NCBI GenBank assembly: GCA_028023455.1
Contig: JAQFVV010012667.1
Coordinates: forward strand, 296,501 to 360,500
DNA from: Epiperipatus broadwayi
Taxonomy: Eukaryota > Onychophora > Udeonychophora > Euonychophora > Peripatidae
Length of the DNA stretch: 64,000 nt
Direction of reading: 5' to 3'
Position numbers and translations under genes: made by a program. A model generated the notes under the pieces. It worked only from the letters and a program-made list of their open reading frames with translations, was not told where the DNA came from and ran no database searches. Shown here in pieces: positions 1 to 12,399 of the stretch. Position 1 is the first letter of the stretch, and each line of letters begins with the position of its first letter.

Positions 1-3000
1 GATAGTTTAGGAGCATTTTGTAATGATTGCACTGGCTTGGCTTATAGTTTTATTGTCTTGGCAACAAAGCAGACACAAAATTTCTACACTCTGATTGGTT
101 AATAGAATCATAACATTGACATTTTAAGTTTGATTAAAGTACTGCGATTGGAATAGATTTTACTTTTTTCCTCTCTCATTGGTTGAATTTTAAATTATCA
201 AATCAATGTAAGCAGGTCCATATAAAATACTTCACACACTTATAAGCTTAGTTATATAAATTAAAGACAGGTTAAAATAGAGTGTCTATGTGTAGGGATT
301 CCATTTTCACTGCTGCATGATTTTGTTCATTTATTTTGCATTGTGCTATTAAAAATATTTTATGTATAGTTACTATAATTACTTTTTTAATTTAATTTGA
401 TATGGAATGTTGCTGTTCTGCTTTTATTGTGTAAATATTTTGCATTACAAACTGGAAAGTTTCAAATTAAAAAAAAAAGACGCATGAGTTACATATATTA
501 TATTTAAATTTTATGTGAGTTGAATATATTTTAGTAAAGTTATTATTATTTTAAATATTTCTATTATTCATTAACCCTCTATTTAATAGTTTATCACATG
601 AATTTATTTATGAAATCACAGAGTGTGTGTATGCATATATATAAATGTAAGAATATTTTTAAATATAAACTTTTATTAATATAATAAACAAATATACAAT
701 CTTAAACATATAGATATAATTTGTAACGTTCAATTTTTGAAAATGATAACTTATATAGGAGAGCACATTCATTTTATCATTAAATTATTTACAACTAAGA
801 CATTTTAAAATAAGCTATAGAATACATCATTAAAAATACAAGTGCGTGTGCGCACATATTTATTGATAATTAAGCAGATTGATTTAAAATATCGAGTTTA
901 TCACACACACACACAGTGTACAAACATTAAAGTTTTAGTTATTATTATCATGAAGAAACTTTGTCTAATAATATTTTTATTCTAACAATATGTGCTGAAT
1001 GCTCTAGTGTGAGATTCAGTATATAGATGGCAGCATATTTCATAGCCTATGTAATTTAAATGATACATTTAAGTGACTTTTTTTAAAAAAAAAAAAAACA
1101 ACAACAAATACTAACATGTTTTTTTTTTACATAAACATATACTATGTATCATCTATACATTTATATGTATAGATAATATTTATTTATATAAAAAAATGTG
1201 TATGTTACTGTATATTTATTTGTGCGCACCTGCTAACGGATAATTGATAAATTTTATGTTGGAAAAAAACTTGATAATTCTATCCATAGTGAACAAGCAG
1301 TAAATCAAAAAATCAAATAAACTCATAATCTAGGCAATCTCTCTCCTTTCCATCTTTTAACAAAAATTATTCAATCATCTAGAGAAAGAAAATGAGTATG
1401 TACATCAATGAAGATAATATAGATTGAAGAAGTACAGAAAATGATTTCACTGAAATGTATGTAGTGAAAATTTGATACAAATATAGGAGTTAAAAAGAAA
1501 AAAAAAACAATATGTGAATAAAAAATGTGTGCATGTATGTTTGGGAAATTCGCTTAAATACTAATATCGGTTTATATTTAATTAAAGAATAAGATTATAT
1601 ATTGTGGGTAAATAATCAAATTATTTTATACATATGTATATATGTATGTTAAGTTAAAGCGACGCCCTTTAATATAGTTGCTAATAATTTGCCCTTGCGT
1701 GCCAATTCTTTATTTTAGCATCTCAATCTTAAAGTTAGATAACAATATTTAATAAACTCTTACATACTTAAGATTCATTCTCAGGATTAAAGAAATGTAG
1801 ATTAATATTTATGCATATGTGTGTATACTAGAAATACTATATATGTATATTTATTTGTATTATTTGCCTAAAAACAACTTGAGATAACTAGGATTCGATC
1901 AGTAATAGTTTTTCATTGCTTGCCATGCCTCTAATGCAAATGACTTTAGCATTTCAATCTAGACTGCATTTTTACTAGGTCAGACGGCTGCTGCCCACTC
2001 TATGTATAAATGCTTCATTCATTACTCCTTCAGATGCGTTTCCAGAAGTTCTATTAATCCTTACATTTACTAAACATTCTTCCAAAGCTATTCATGTAAA
2101 AAAAAAAAAAAGACATCTTTTATGAAAGACTTTTACACTGCATTAGTTTTTATAAATTAGAAGGGAAAAAATATAAAACGTAACTTAGAAAAGTATGAAA
2201 ACTTTAAAAAAAAAAGATAGGTGAGTAAATACTGTATATTTAATTCACTAATTCCTAAGTAGCTTATGTTTATGTAATTTTTTTAATTTTTATCATTAGT
2301 TTTCTTATTTATTGTTTTTATTGTAGAGCCACTGTACATCGTAAGCATGTAACCTATAATAAAAAGAGGTTAAGTGATATCTATATGTATCTTCTTAGTG
2401 TGAATAAAGTTGTTATTTGAAACTAAATTTTAAATAGATAATTTGTAAATAAATTAAAAAATGAAATGCTAAAAGATATTAGGAATATATAAAAATAGCA
2501 AATTAATAAATGAGAAAGCTTGAAAGACACACACACACTTTTAAAATATATTTATGTATAATATATGGAAACTTATTTATATCATCAGAAAAGTTTTTGC
2601 TTTCAGATTATTTTATTTTATTATAAACATTAATAATTAATATATATATATATTATTTAATTCTTATTTATATATAAAAGAGAAAAAATATATACAACGC
2701 AACGACCATAGATGAGGCATTTTATATATAAACCTAAATAAATTAATTAATCTTTAGCCAAATTTAACTTGAACTACCCAATCATTATACTATTAAAGTT
2801 TCTAACAACTTTGATATCTCATTAAAATAATCAGTCATCAGCTTTTCTAGAACAGTTGTTTCATAGCATATAACACTGCTCTTCTGAATTCAGAGACCAA
2901 TTGTTGCATTCCAATGTAATGCAAAAAGATATATTCACAAAAATACTAAACTTACTATTGATAAGTTCATCTTAAAGTTTATAATCATAATATTTAAGTA

Positions 3001-3284
3001 GATTATTATTCCATCTTATCTTTTTAAATATCATATTTATAATAAAAGTTATTAGTTTATTGTATTAAGATATTATCAGTGGGTTTTTCAGTTAACTGAA
3101 AAGTGATATTATAGGGGGTGAGAAAATTGGTTGGTTATTTAGTATAATTTCAGAATTACAAGAAATAAATAATTTATACTATTACCTAATTAACAAAATG
3201 CACATTTGATTTATTAATATCTATTTGTTATTGTTATTATTGATATTGTGGATAAATAACATATAATGTAACCTAAAATAAACA
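1..3284. other. AT-rich spacer, no gene seen
   Basis: Every frame is closed by frequent stops and I see no splice-site-framed open stretch. The sequence is A/T homopolymer runs and short CA/TA tracts (for example CA near 902-916). ATTGG or ATTGGTT motifs occur near 93, 149 and 179, which can be CCAAT boxes, but no promoter context supports them here. Confidence 0.6.
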
Positions 3285-3346
3285 GTTTTTAAATAGAACA
3301 CTGACAGTAAAACCACTTCATGTAACAGTGTTTTCTATTTAAAAAC
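3285..3346. repeat. Short foldback hairpin
   Basis: The left arm (TTTTTAAATAGAACACTG, 3286-3303) is matched by its reverse complement at about 3326-3345 with one extra T. The loop is about 22 nt. It looks like a very short MITE-like palindrome; no second copy was found in the window. Confidence 0.5.
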
Positions 3347-3705
3347 AATTACAGATCTATTTGCAGACCAATATTTGGATGGTTAACTGAGTTAATTATG
3401 AAAGAAAAATCCTATATCTGCTTATAACCTAAAAAAATATACAATGTTTTTTTTACCTATATATGAATTCCAGTTGATAGAAATGGCAAAAATAATGTAG
3501 TAATGACTAATTTATAATATTTTTTCAATAAATATAAATTTAATACACATATCTTGATGTATAATTAATATATCTAATATTTTTACTTTAACTTTACTTG
3601 TTTCTTGTCACTTTGTTTGGTATTATAAAATAAAACAAAAATCATAATTTATAAGTAAATATGATCATATCTAATTTTCAATTGGTATTATATATATATA
3701 TATTT

Positions 3706-3776
3706 CATATGTCAATGCATTGACCAAACCCGGGCATTTATGCTAACCACTAGGCCACCAATACTTGATGTATTGT
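3706..3776 (-). mobile_element. tRNA-derived SINE remnant, truncated
   Basis: Read on the minus strand, TGGCCTAGTGGTTAGCAT fits the tRNA A-box and D-arm (TRGYNNANNNGG). The spacing to the next GGTT-like stretch is only about 29 nt, so the anticodon arm seems deleted. It is best read as the head of an old tRNA-derived SINE, not a tRNA gene. Confidence 0.4.
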
Positions 3777-4008
3777 AGTATTTTTAATAGTGCAGTTTTC
3801 TGTGAAATGTTTGAAAAGCAGCATATGTTTTTCTTTTATAATGTGTAGTATGTGATAAAATAATACATGCAATCCAATAATTGTAGGTGAAAATAAAAAT
3901 TAAATATACATTTTTTTTACATTAAATATTTAATTATCAACTTTAATTAAATGTTTCCCAGCTGTATCATATTTATTTTTAACACTGTCAAAGCTTTTGA
4001 GATTTTTT

Positions 4009-4016
4009 AAATTCTC

Positions 4017-4050
<34 letters not shown>

Positions 4051-4059
4051 GAGAATTTA

Positions 4060-4091
<32 letters not shown>
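4009..4091. repeat. Palindromic (TA)n microsatellite
   Basis: A TA tract (about 4020-4047) is flanked by the inverted arms AAATTCTCTTCTA and TAGAAGAGAATTT, followed by a second TA tract to about 4091. The whole can extrude as a long AT-rich hairpin. Confidence 0.8.
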
Positions 4092-4094
<3 letters not shown>

Positions 4095-4369
4095 TTTTGT
4101 CAATTGACCATTCACTTGATAGTAGATATTGGAATTAAATTAAATATTGATTTATTGTTCAAAAAATATTTGAATATATAACAATTCTATACACAAAATA
4201 CTACAAAGTGTATTGGAAATGCTGCTAATTGGTAAATTCTTTGATCTTGCATTTTGAAAGAAGTTGTGAGAGTACTTGTAAAACTCCTTCTTTATTTTAC
4301 TAACATTAAATTATATATATATATATATGATAGATTATTTAAATTTTGATAGTTATTTTTACAAAATGT

Positions 4370-4898
4370 TAAGTAATTATCAAAAAGGAAATACTTTTAT
4401 TGTTACTTATATTTTATTTGAGTATGTTTTATTTTTAAAAATTTAAATTAAGAAATTTGTAATAATAGTAAAAATGAAACTGTAATTGATAATGCTCTGT
4501 CAGAACTTTTATGATATTTCAATAATAATAAATGCAATTATAAATTTTAGAACAGAATTTCATAGCTTTATGATGACTTAATAATAATTGATTTGGATTT
4601 TAAAATGAAGTTTATTTTATTTGTTTTACTACCATTGTGGTAACTGCCCAACAAGAAAAAAGTCTTTAGTCTTATTGTGTATTTCATTTTACAAGTTTAT
4701 TTTATATATTTCCAAAAGTCAAATATGATTTTTTTAGATTGTTTTTTTTTATTTGTAAATTTATATTTATAATAAATAAAATATAAGTTATTGATTTGTA
4801 ATATAGAATAAAGGTTTAATATTAAAATAAAATGTTAAACTATAACTCAAACAGCCACTAAGGGTTGATACAAAAAAGTTGAAATGCGGAAGGGTTAA
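4370..4898 (+). repeat. Dispersed repeat family R1, copy 1
   Basis: About 530 bp align by eye, in the same orientation, with 38260-38770. Shared blocks include GTAAAAATGAAAC, AATAAATGCAATTTTAAA-like text, a TTTTTTTATTTGTAAATTTATATTT block, and ATAACTCAAA followed by CCACTA. This copy ends GCGGAAGGGTTAA (4886-4898), which read in reverse is TTAACCCTTCCGC, the look of a piggyBac-type terminus at a TTAA site. No protein is encoded. The left boundary is uncertain. Confidence 0.6.
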
Positions 4899-4953
4899 AA
4901 TAAAAGTTGCAATTCGTATTAAGAGAAGATATGCAAAGCATAATACATATATG

Positions 4954-5913
4954 TTAACACTTTGATGGATCATTTTTATTATTGGCCAAGTGAAGTAAAA
5001 CTCTGAAACTTTTAATTGGTTTTAATTGGTCAAGTGACAAACTCTTTGATAGAAATATTTTCATCTTTTAATATATATTAATTTTAGTTTCGTTTTCAAA
5101 AAGTATATTAATTATTTGTAATGTTAAGAAAGTAAACGAAAGTTATTTCAAAAATATATTTTTATTTTATAGAAATATTCAAAAGTGGAAAAATCAAAGA
5201 AAACATTACGAGCAAATTAGAAGCAATGTAAATGTCATTTAAATTCCTCCTAGATTTGCCGTTATGAATTTTTTAAGAATTTTTTAGGAAAAATCTTAAC
5301 GTTTTTCTGAAAATAATTATATTTTCAGCATATTATTAAAAAATACACCCAAAATAATTATAATATTTAAATAAATGCCAGAAAAATATTCTAAAACATT
5401 AATCTTTGTTTGAAAATCAAATAAACAGCTTGGAGCAATCTAAACTCTTGACAAGATGTCAAAAATTGGTGCTACAGCTGTTTTCTTTTTCAATTTACAA
5501 TCGTGTAAAGTATACAATTTTTTAATAAAACCTTACTACTTTTGTAAAATAACTATATTTTTATTAGATTTTATGAAAATTATTTATAATATGTACGAAA
5601 AATAATAAAAAAAAACACCCTAAAACATATATTTCATTTTCAGCGGTGAAAAAATATTTATCAAAATCATCAGCCAATAAGAATTGAGAATAAATTGAGA
5701 ATAGATTATCCAACCAATCAGAACTGGCCTTCTTCTTTTGTAAACTTAAAACACTCATAGTATTGATTTTTTACTTATACAATAATTCAAGAGAGGGCAG
5801 CATCTTATTACAGGCCTTGCTCTAAGCTTTAATATGGGTATTTTTTCATCACCATAACTCAAACATTGGCTGAGTTAGAGTGATCTAAAGATGTCAACGC
5901 AAATTTGCATTAA
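4954..5913 (-). mobile_element. TTAA-flanked piggyBac-like non-autonomous element, copy 1
   Basis: This 960-bp stretch is homologous, in reverse orientation, to 18421-19174. Shared blocks include TCACTCTAACTC, TGCCCTCT, TCTGATTGG, GAACTTTCGTT-like text, TTAATATACTTTTT and GGCCAAT. It is bounded by TTAA at 4954-4957 and 5910-5913, which matches the piggyBac target site. Its terminal repeats are more eroded than in the other copy (TTAACACTTTGATGG against TTAATGCAAATTTGCG). There is no transposase ORF. Several ATTGG/CCAAT motifs lie inside. Confidence 0.55.
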
Positions 5914-6559
5914 CACTTATTAAAGTATTAATATGTAAAATATAATATTTTAATATTTCTCATAATTTTGTGCAAGTAATTGAAAACTTTCTCTAAAAAT
6001 GACTAATTACTATTTAAAAGAAAAATGATATAAATATTACCACATTACTTCAGATTTAAGCCACACTTTTTATTTACATTTTGAAGATGACAAATTAGGA
6101 TGTGGTTTGAATTCAAAGTGGATATTTTAATATTTTATTTCTGTTGATCTCCCATTTGCCAATCCTGTCATTACTCTACTCTCTATGCATGCACATTGAA
6201 TTGTGATCATTGATAACATATTTTTTATTCCTATTTAAGTAAATAAAAATGTTTATTTTTTTTAATACTCATTATAAAATCACTTTTATATTTTTTCCCA
6301 ATATTACCAATTTTAAAATCTTATTGTGACTTAAATTTAAATGTGGATTAAATTTGAAGTTATACAATAATTGGAATACTGCACATTATAAAAGAAAATA
6401 TGGTAAAATAGTAAAAAAAAAATATTTATGTGCAAAACAAGTCAATGTTATTTTTTTAAGATAAAATTTAATCAAATTATATTTTTATTATCACATTACA
6501 TTTTTGCAGCTCTAACATTTATTTCATATGTCTTGGGTATGTAAAAATATATGCATGAA
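5914..6559. other. AT-rich spacer, nothing recognised
   Basis: I see no open frame, hairpin or repeat match in this stretch. Confidence 0.5.
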
Positions 6560-6675
6560 CTTATATAAGTTAATTTTTTCTCCATGTGTCATAGCATCAT
6601 CCGGGAAGTGAACCCGCTAACCTGGAATAACTGCTTGTAAAGCAGCTGTTGCTGACCTCTCAACCACCAATGATG
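6560..6675 (-). mobile_element. tRNA-derived SINE, copy 1 (tRNA-Val-like head)
   Basis: On the minus strand a near-complete cloverleaf can be drawn at 6595-6675. The acceptor CATCAT pairs with ATGATG, the A-box is TGGTTGAGAGG, and a 5-bp anticodon stem encloses the loop TTTACAA (anticodon UAC, valine). The T-arm is GCGGGTTCACTTCCCG. It continues into CTATGACACATGGAGAAAAAA, which is shared with the copy at 53.23 kb. The shared non-tRNA tail makes this a SINE family rather than a tRNA gene. The acceptor pairing and 81-nt length mean a tRNA pseudogene cannot be wholly excluded. Confidence 0.7.
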
Positions 6676-8906
6676 TAGAAATAGTATAATTGCTTCTCAT
6701 GCCTATAATCTGGTATTGAATATTATATAGTTCAAGTCTTCTTTAAGGTTTATTTTTAAAGCAGAGATTCATGGATAATGATTTTTAACTATCCATTATT
6801 AGTCAGCTAGATATTCTGAATTAATATTAAAATAAGGATAGGGTATTCAAACTTTCACTATTTATAAATTGGCAAATCTGCCTTTAATTGTTTCTTGTTG
6901 GGATTTTATTAGAAAGACCTTTGTCCTGGAGTAGGCTTTTTAAGACCATGATATTTTTTATTTAATTATAAGTATGCACATGTATGCATCTTGTAAGTAT
7001 ATTACTATATATATACACACACACATGGAAAACATTACTAAGTTGGTTTCCAGATTTTTTTTTTTTAAATTTAGTTAGAAATCTACAGTATAGCTATAGA
7101 TTTGTACTAAAAAAAATTAAAAAAAAACCATGATTTTTTCTATCTATAATGTTTTTTTTAAACATTACATAATAATAACTATATATAAAGTGTATATATT
7201 ACTGACACTAAATATTATGTATATGTAAATATATAGATAAAACAGCCTTTTAAATAATTGTATTTATAGGTCGGATTATTTTTATTATTTTACATTAGAT
7301 ATTGAATCTTTAGAAACATATTTAATATTTGATATTAGATAATGGAAATAGTTCAATATATAATTACATCTAAAATGTCATCGTGACAAATCTTGAGGCA
7401 AATAACCTTTTAAATAGTTCATTGTAAAAAAAGGCATCTCCTAAAGCCTTCAAAAGAATATCAACGAGACAAAGACATTAAGCACCACTATTACCCTTTT
7501 CCTTATAATGAGAATTGTCAGTGTTCTGTCTTTGTGTTTAATCTATGACTATAAATATCTAATATCACTAATTGAATGAATATCTAGGTTAAGAATAAAC
7601 TATGAAAACAATTCATAATTTTTATGTAACAAATATGTATAATATATATCAATAACCTACAGCATGTTCAAGCCTCACGTATTCAGAATTAATGGATATA
7701 GATGCTCTAATCACTAGTGCACAAAAAACATTGTAATACGTATCTAATAAATTAAAACTCATTAAGCTTTATATAAGTAAATCCATTTTACATTAAGTAG
7801 TATCTTCCATATGTTCAAAATAATTACAAAAAAAAAAAAATCTGCCTATATTGTAAAACTTTTTTTTTTAATTTTTTTATTTTAATTAGCTACTTTAGAA
7901 CTTTTATCTTTTCTATATAAAAAAGATGTATTATGGTCAATGAATGGTAAACAATAATAAAATTACAATAAATAATGTTCAAGTGATATTATTTAGTTAT
8001 AGTACTACATTGTTTAATGTCTAAGTGTGTTTTTAAACAACAACAACAACAAAAAAAATCTAAAAAGAACCATTTTAATTATGCACGGTTACATCTTCAA
8101 AAAAATGACCGTAGCAGGAAAAAAAAACCCTGTATTTTAAAGAAAAAATCACTTGAATTTAAAAATAAAAGCCAGTAATAGATTACTGAATATAAATAAG
8201 TATCTATATATTTTTGGCTGAAAAATTAACCAAGGATAAAAAAGTCACAAAAACATTAAATACTGGTGGTTTACAAGCTTTGTGAATAGCGTCTATTTTA
8301 CTTTTCTCTTAAGGAAAGGGGAAAGCATTGAAGGTTCCTTTTGCAATGCAAATGGTTTTATATGATATAAAATAAAATAAATGAAGAGAATTGATATTTT
8401 TCATCGCTGCATATAAAATAATATGGAAGATATTGCAGTATTAATATCTAGCTTGTTTTTTTTTTGATTCTAAGAAAAGTGTTTCTTGATGTGTTTACAT
8501 TGCAGAAAATATATTTTTACTCCTACATATTATTGTTGTCTGAATTTGTTTTTAAATACCATCGTTAAGTGCAAAAAATATGACATTAATATTAAAAGAT
8601 TTTCCACATTATATAATATGAGATGAATGAGAAAAATTGAAACTCACATTTTATTACAATATATATAATATTTTTAATAAACTGTATACAGAGAACCAAG
8701 AATTTACCATCACCAATATTATATAGTCAGTATTAAAAAAAATTTTGTATGGGTTTTGTTGGTCCTTATTTATTAGCTTTTGTATACAAATTTTTGAAAT
8801 AATTATGTTATTAAAATAATGAAATATGACTGATTAATGAAAGTAACTGTGTTCTGGGTTAATAAAAAAATCTGTTGCAGTTGCTTTCTTTATCCTGTCT
8901 ATCCAA
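6676..8906. other. AT-rich spacer, no gene seen
   Basis: Apart from the tRNA-like remnant at 7651-7725, this holds homopolymer runs (poly-A near 7829 and poly-T near 7861) and short TA tracts. There is no coding signal. Confidence 0.5.
7651..7725 (-). mobile_element. tRNA-like SINE remnant
   Basis: On the minus strand GTGCACTAGTGATTAGAGCA resembles a tRNA D-arm/A-box region. About 45 nt later GGCTTGAACAT resembles a degenerate B-box (GGTTCRANNCC). Spacing is tRNA-like but the stems are poor. Confidence 0.35.
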
Positions 8907-9177
<271 letters not shown>

Positions 9178-9966
9178 TTGCTCTCCCCTAAATGATAAAG
9201 ACCAATTTTAAACATTAATAATAGACAACTAACCCGAAAATTTAAATTCTGGTCATTAGAACCCAAATATTATAATTTTCTACTCAAATTAAATCTTGAA
9301 GCATTGCCAACATGATACTTTTGTAGATATAGAAGGCATTACATAAATAAAGAAGACATATGCTGGTTGTGTCATAGAGAAATTGAGACACAAGAACATT
9401 TTCTTTTTACCTGCCCTGTATTTGATAATATTCGTTCATCCATACCATCATTGTACCAACAAAGAAATTGTGACATTCAAACCCTTTTACAATCATTTAT
9501 TAAAAGTAGCTACCCACATATTCGAGCAAGTACTTTTATATTGTTTTCACTATGGTGTACAAGATGCTTCTTCATGTACAACAATAATCCAACAAGACAT
9601 TCAAACACATTCTGGAACAAAATGGAACAGCTCCGCTTAAGGGATAAAAAAATTGTATCCCAAAAGATGTACACAGCCACGTGGTCAATATTACAACAGC
9701 GCTCAAAGTTATAGAGAAAAAAAAAGACTAATAAAAAACAGAACTAAGAACTTTACAAGTGCACAAAACTAATTGGATGTATATATTTTAAAGAAAATAA
9801 TGTAAACTCAAATTTGTAAACCACATGCATATCCTTTGTCTTTGTTACCCCCCCCTCCCAATTACAATTTTCAACTTATTTATACTAACTTCAATTCATC
9901 TACATGTGGTAAAATAGTTATAAATGTAACCTTTTCTTGTTATATTCAATAAAGTCCTTTTGAAAG

Positions 9967-9967
<1 letters not shown>
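9178..9967 (+). mobile_element. Non-LTR retrotransposon copy A, 5'-truncated
   Basis: Only the C-terminal end of the ORF2-like protein and a 250-bp 3' UTR remain. The 3' UTR ends AATAAAGTCC...TTGAAAGATAA and runs straight into (TAA)n, which serves as the tail. It belongs to the same family as copies B and C: all three proteins share a W-L-x-P-K motif, a CX2CX8HX4C knuckle, a TRC motif and an ATWxL-type C-terminus. Confidence 0.85.
9199..9714 (+). pseudogene. LINE ORF2 C-terminus (zf-RVT-like), copy A
   Basis: The frame reads about 171 codons downstream of the reverse-transcriptase thumb. It includes FWSLEPKYYNFLLKLNL and the CCHC knuckle CWLC(8)H(4)C near 9361-9414, then CTRCFFMY and finally TATWSILQQRSKL before the stop at 9712-9714. 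One in-frame TGA at 9313-9315 interrupts it where copies B and C have a serine or cysteine codon. The knuckle resembles the zinc-binding reverse-transcriptase region (zf-RVT) found after the RT in many non-LTR elements, where a nucleic-acid-binding role is assumed. With no RT domain and a stop, this copy cannot be active. Confidence 0.8.

Positions 9968-10055
<88 letters not shown>
9968..10055. repeat. (TAA)n tail of LINE copy A
   Basis: About 29 pure TAA units directly follow the 3' UTR of copy A. Copy B's sequence begins immediately after it. Confidence 0.95.
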
Positions 10056-11993
10056 TTACTAAGGCTGTAACCTTAGAAATAAGCGTCTGAAAAATACGAA
10101 GGTAGGGACCTCTATAGGTCTTAAAACACAAGCTTACGCTATGAAGAAAAGAGAGTAATAATAAAAGTGGAAGTAAGTGGGGTTTTTTTTGCAAAAAAAG
10201 AATCATCTACAGGACAAGCAGCATTACTCTTTAAAACTATTATGACTACAATACAAAAGCAAAAAAAAATGCACCAATAGCAGTACAATTAGATATTCAA
10301 GCAGCATTTGATTCAGTGTCAATCAAGATACTTCTTAATAAATTAGCCAACACCACAATACCACCTACGCCACTCTATGTAATTGCCAATCTTCTCCTTA
10401 ATAGACAAATTCATATCACACTCAATGGAAGGAAATCAACATCATTCACTCCATCACAATCTATTTCACAAGGATCACCACTAAGTTCACTCCTCTTCAC
10501 ATTCTACATAGATCCACTAATAAGAAAAATACAACAAAATATAGCTGGAATACAAATTCCACACACACAACAAAATATCCCATGTTTAGCATACATGGAT
10601 ATCATAATTTTTTTAAAATCACGCAAAGAATTTCCAACACTACAAAAAATATTAGATCAATACTCATCTGAATTCAAACTAAAATTCAATCGTAATAAAA
10701 CAGCAGCTTGGTTCATATATACAACCAAAACATATACTAATCTTTCAAGGCAAACCCACTCCTTTTCTGGGATTTCCATTTTACTTGGGAATAAATGATA
10801 TGAGGCAAAACATACAAAACAAATTACTTGAATCTATAAACAAAATTTCAAACTCTTTATCAAAAGCATACCTATCCATATACTCAAAAGTTCAATTATT
10901 CAACATGTTTATTACCACAAAAATAACATATTTTTCTCCAATAATAAATTTCTGTAAACATTTTAAATCAAAAATATCATCATTATGCACTAAACTACTA
11001 TGGGGACGCAAAGACATTGCAATATCCGCTAAATCTCTTAGAAAATCTACAGAAAACAATGGTTTAGGACTGCACACTATTTACACATTCCATATACAGA
11101 AATCAGTTAACATATTAGCATCAACAATAAGACAATTCCCTAAACTAAAATGTTTGCTCACAATTACACCAACGGATACTCCACCTCCAAATTCACAGTA
11201 TTTATCTTCACTAATACAAAGTGTCACAACAATATCTACTCAAATTACATAGAAGCAACATATAAATATTCATACTGGCAAATTTACAAACTATTATACC
11301 CAGAAAATCCTGGAGACACACAAACAACAATGTTTGGAATTAGCAATTATCAATTATTGAAAAAATTCAAAAAATGGTCATTAGAACCAAAATATTTTGA
11401 TTTTATATTAAAAATAAACCTTTATTCACTACCAACATCACATTTCCTTCGATACAGACGTCTATATAAAAACATTAATCCTTATTGCAATCTTTGCCAC
11501 ACAGCAGAAGAGACACAACAGCATATATTCTATTCATGCACAAGTTTATCCAATATACGCAAATTGTATAGAAACTTACCAAAGGAAAAATACATCATTA
11601 ATAAACATATTACAATCTTTTAAAAAAAACTCTACCTCAACAATACGAGCAATAACTTTTTTACTATATGCATACTGGTGGACGAGATGCTCATTTACAT
11701 TTGGTAACAATACAAGAAGACATCCAGCAATATTTACAAAAAAACTTCAACAAATAAAAGAGTGGGATTACAAAATTAGCACTCCAGACATTGCAGCAGC
11801 AACATGGTCACTCATAAGACAGCCATCAAACCTATAACAGAATAACCATCAAACAAATTATTTAAAATGTAAAATACAATTGATTTTAAAATTTAGAACT
11901 TTTTCCAAAGTCCTATGATTGCCTATGTAACAGGATGCAATTGTTTGTTGTGAAGAATCTATGTAACATTTGTTTAATAAAATTCTTTGAAAC
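10056..11993 (+). mobile_element. Non-LTR retrotransposon copy B, 5'-truncated
   Basis: This is the longest copy of the family. It contains most of the RT domain, the thumb, the CCHC knuckle, the C-terminus and a 3' UTR ending AATAAAATTCTTTGAAACA, then (ATA)n. The endonuclease and the N-terminal part are missing. The first 125 bases (10056-10180) have no readable frame, and whether they belong to the element is unclear. Confidence 0.85.
10181..11837 (+). pseudogene. LINE ORF2 reverse transcriptase, broken, copy B
   Basis: In order, the conserved pieces are an AFIKGR-like start with an in-frame stop near 10235, the RT motif LDIQAAFDSV (about 10285-10320) and QGSPLSSLLFTFYIDPL (about 10470-10520). 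At the catalytic site, where YADD is expected, LAYMDII is read (about 10590-10605), so one catalytic aspartate is lost. Then come the thumb (LSKAYLSIYSKVQLFNMFIT), LLWGRKDIAIS, and the knuckle CNLC(8)H(4)C near 11485-11540. ATWSLIRQPSNL ends at the stop 11835-11837. Frameshifts occur near 10790, between about 11150 and 11250, and near 11600. The motif set says non-LTR RT; the clade (I-, R1- or L1/Tx1-like) is not settled by eye. Confidence 0.85.
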
Positions 11994-12140
<147 letters not shown>

Positions 12141-12399
12141 GACAGGAAAAAAGTAACTTCAACTGATTTTTTATTATTAACACAGAACTCAGTTACTTTT
12201 ATTAATCAGTCATAATAATAATAGTTCTGCAGGTAATCTTAGTCCTGTCACATTTATTTCAAATCCTAAGAATTTGCACAATATTACTTTTTTAAAAGAT
12301 AAATTTCAAGTCATCAAAAAGACTGAACTTGACACAATTAGATAACACTCTAGTTAAAAAAAATTATTGTGTCTAATCAATAAAATCCTCCATGCCTTT
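12141..12399. other. Spacer between LINE copies B and C
   Basis: No readable motif was found. It may be host DNA or degraded LINE sequence. An imperfect dyad AAGTAACTTCAACTGA / CTCAGTTACTTTT lies at about 12154-12200. Confidence 0.4.

Noticed and set aside
6595-6675. Functional tRNA-Val gene
   Set aside because: It continues into a tail shared with a second truncated copy at 53.2 kb, the mark of a SINE; the acceptor stem is only 6 bp.
9946-10206. Minus-strand frame with a poly-Tyr run
   Set aside because: It is the antisense reading of the TAA tail of LINE copy A and the start of copy B.
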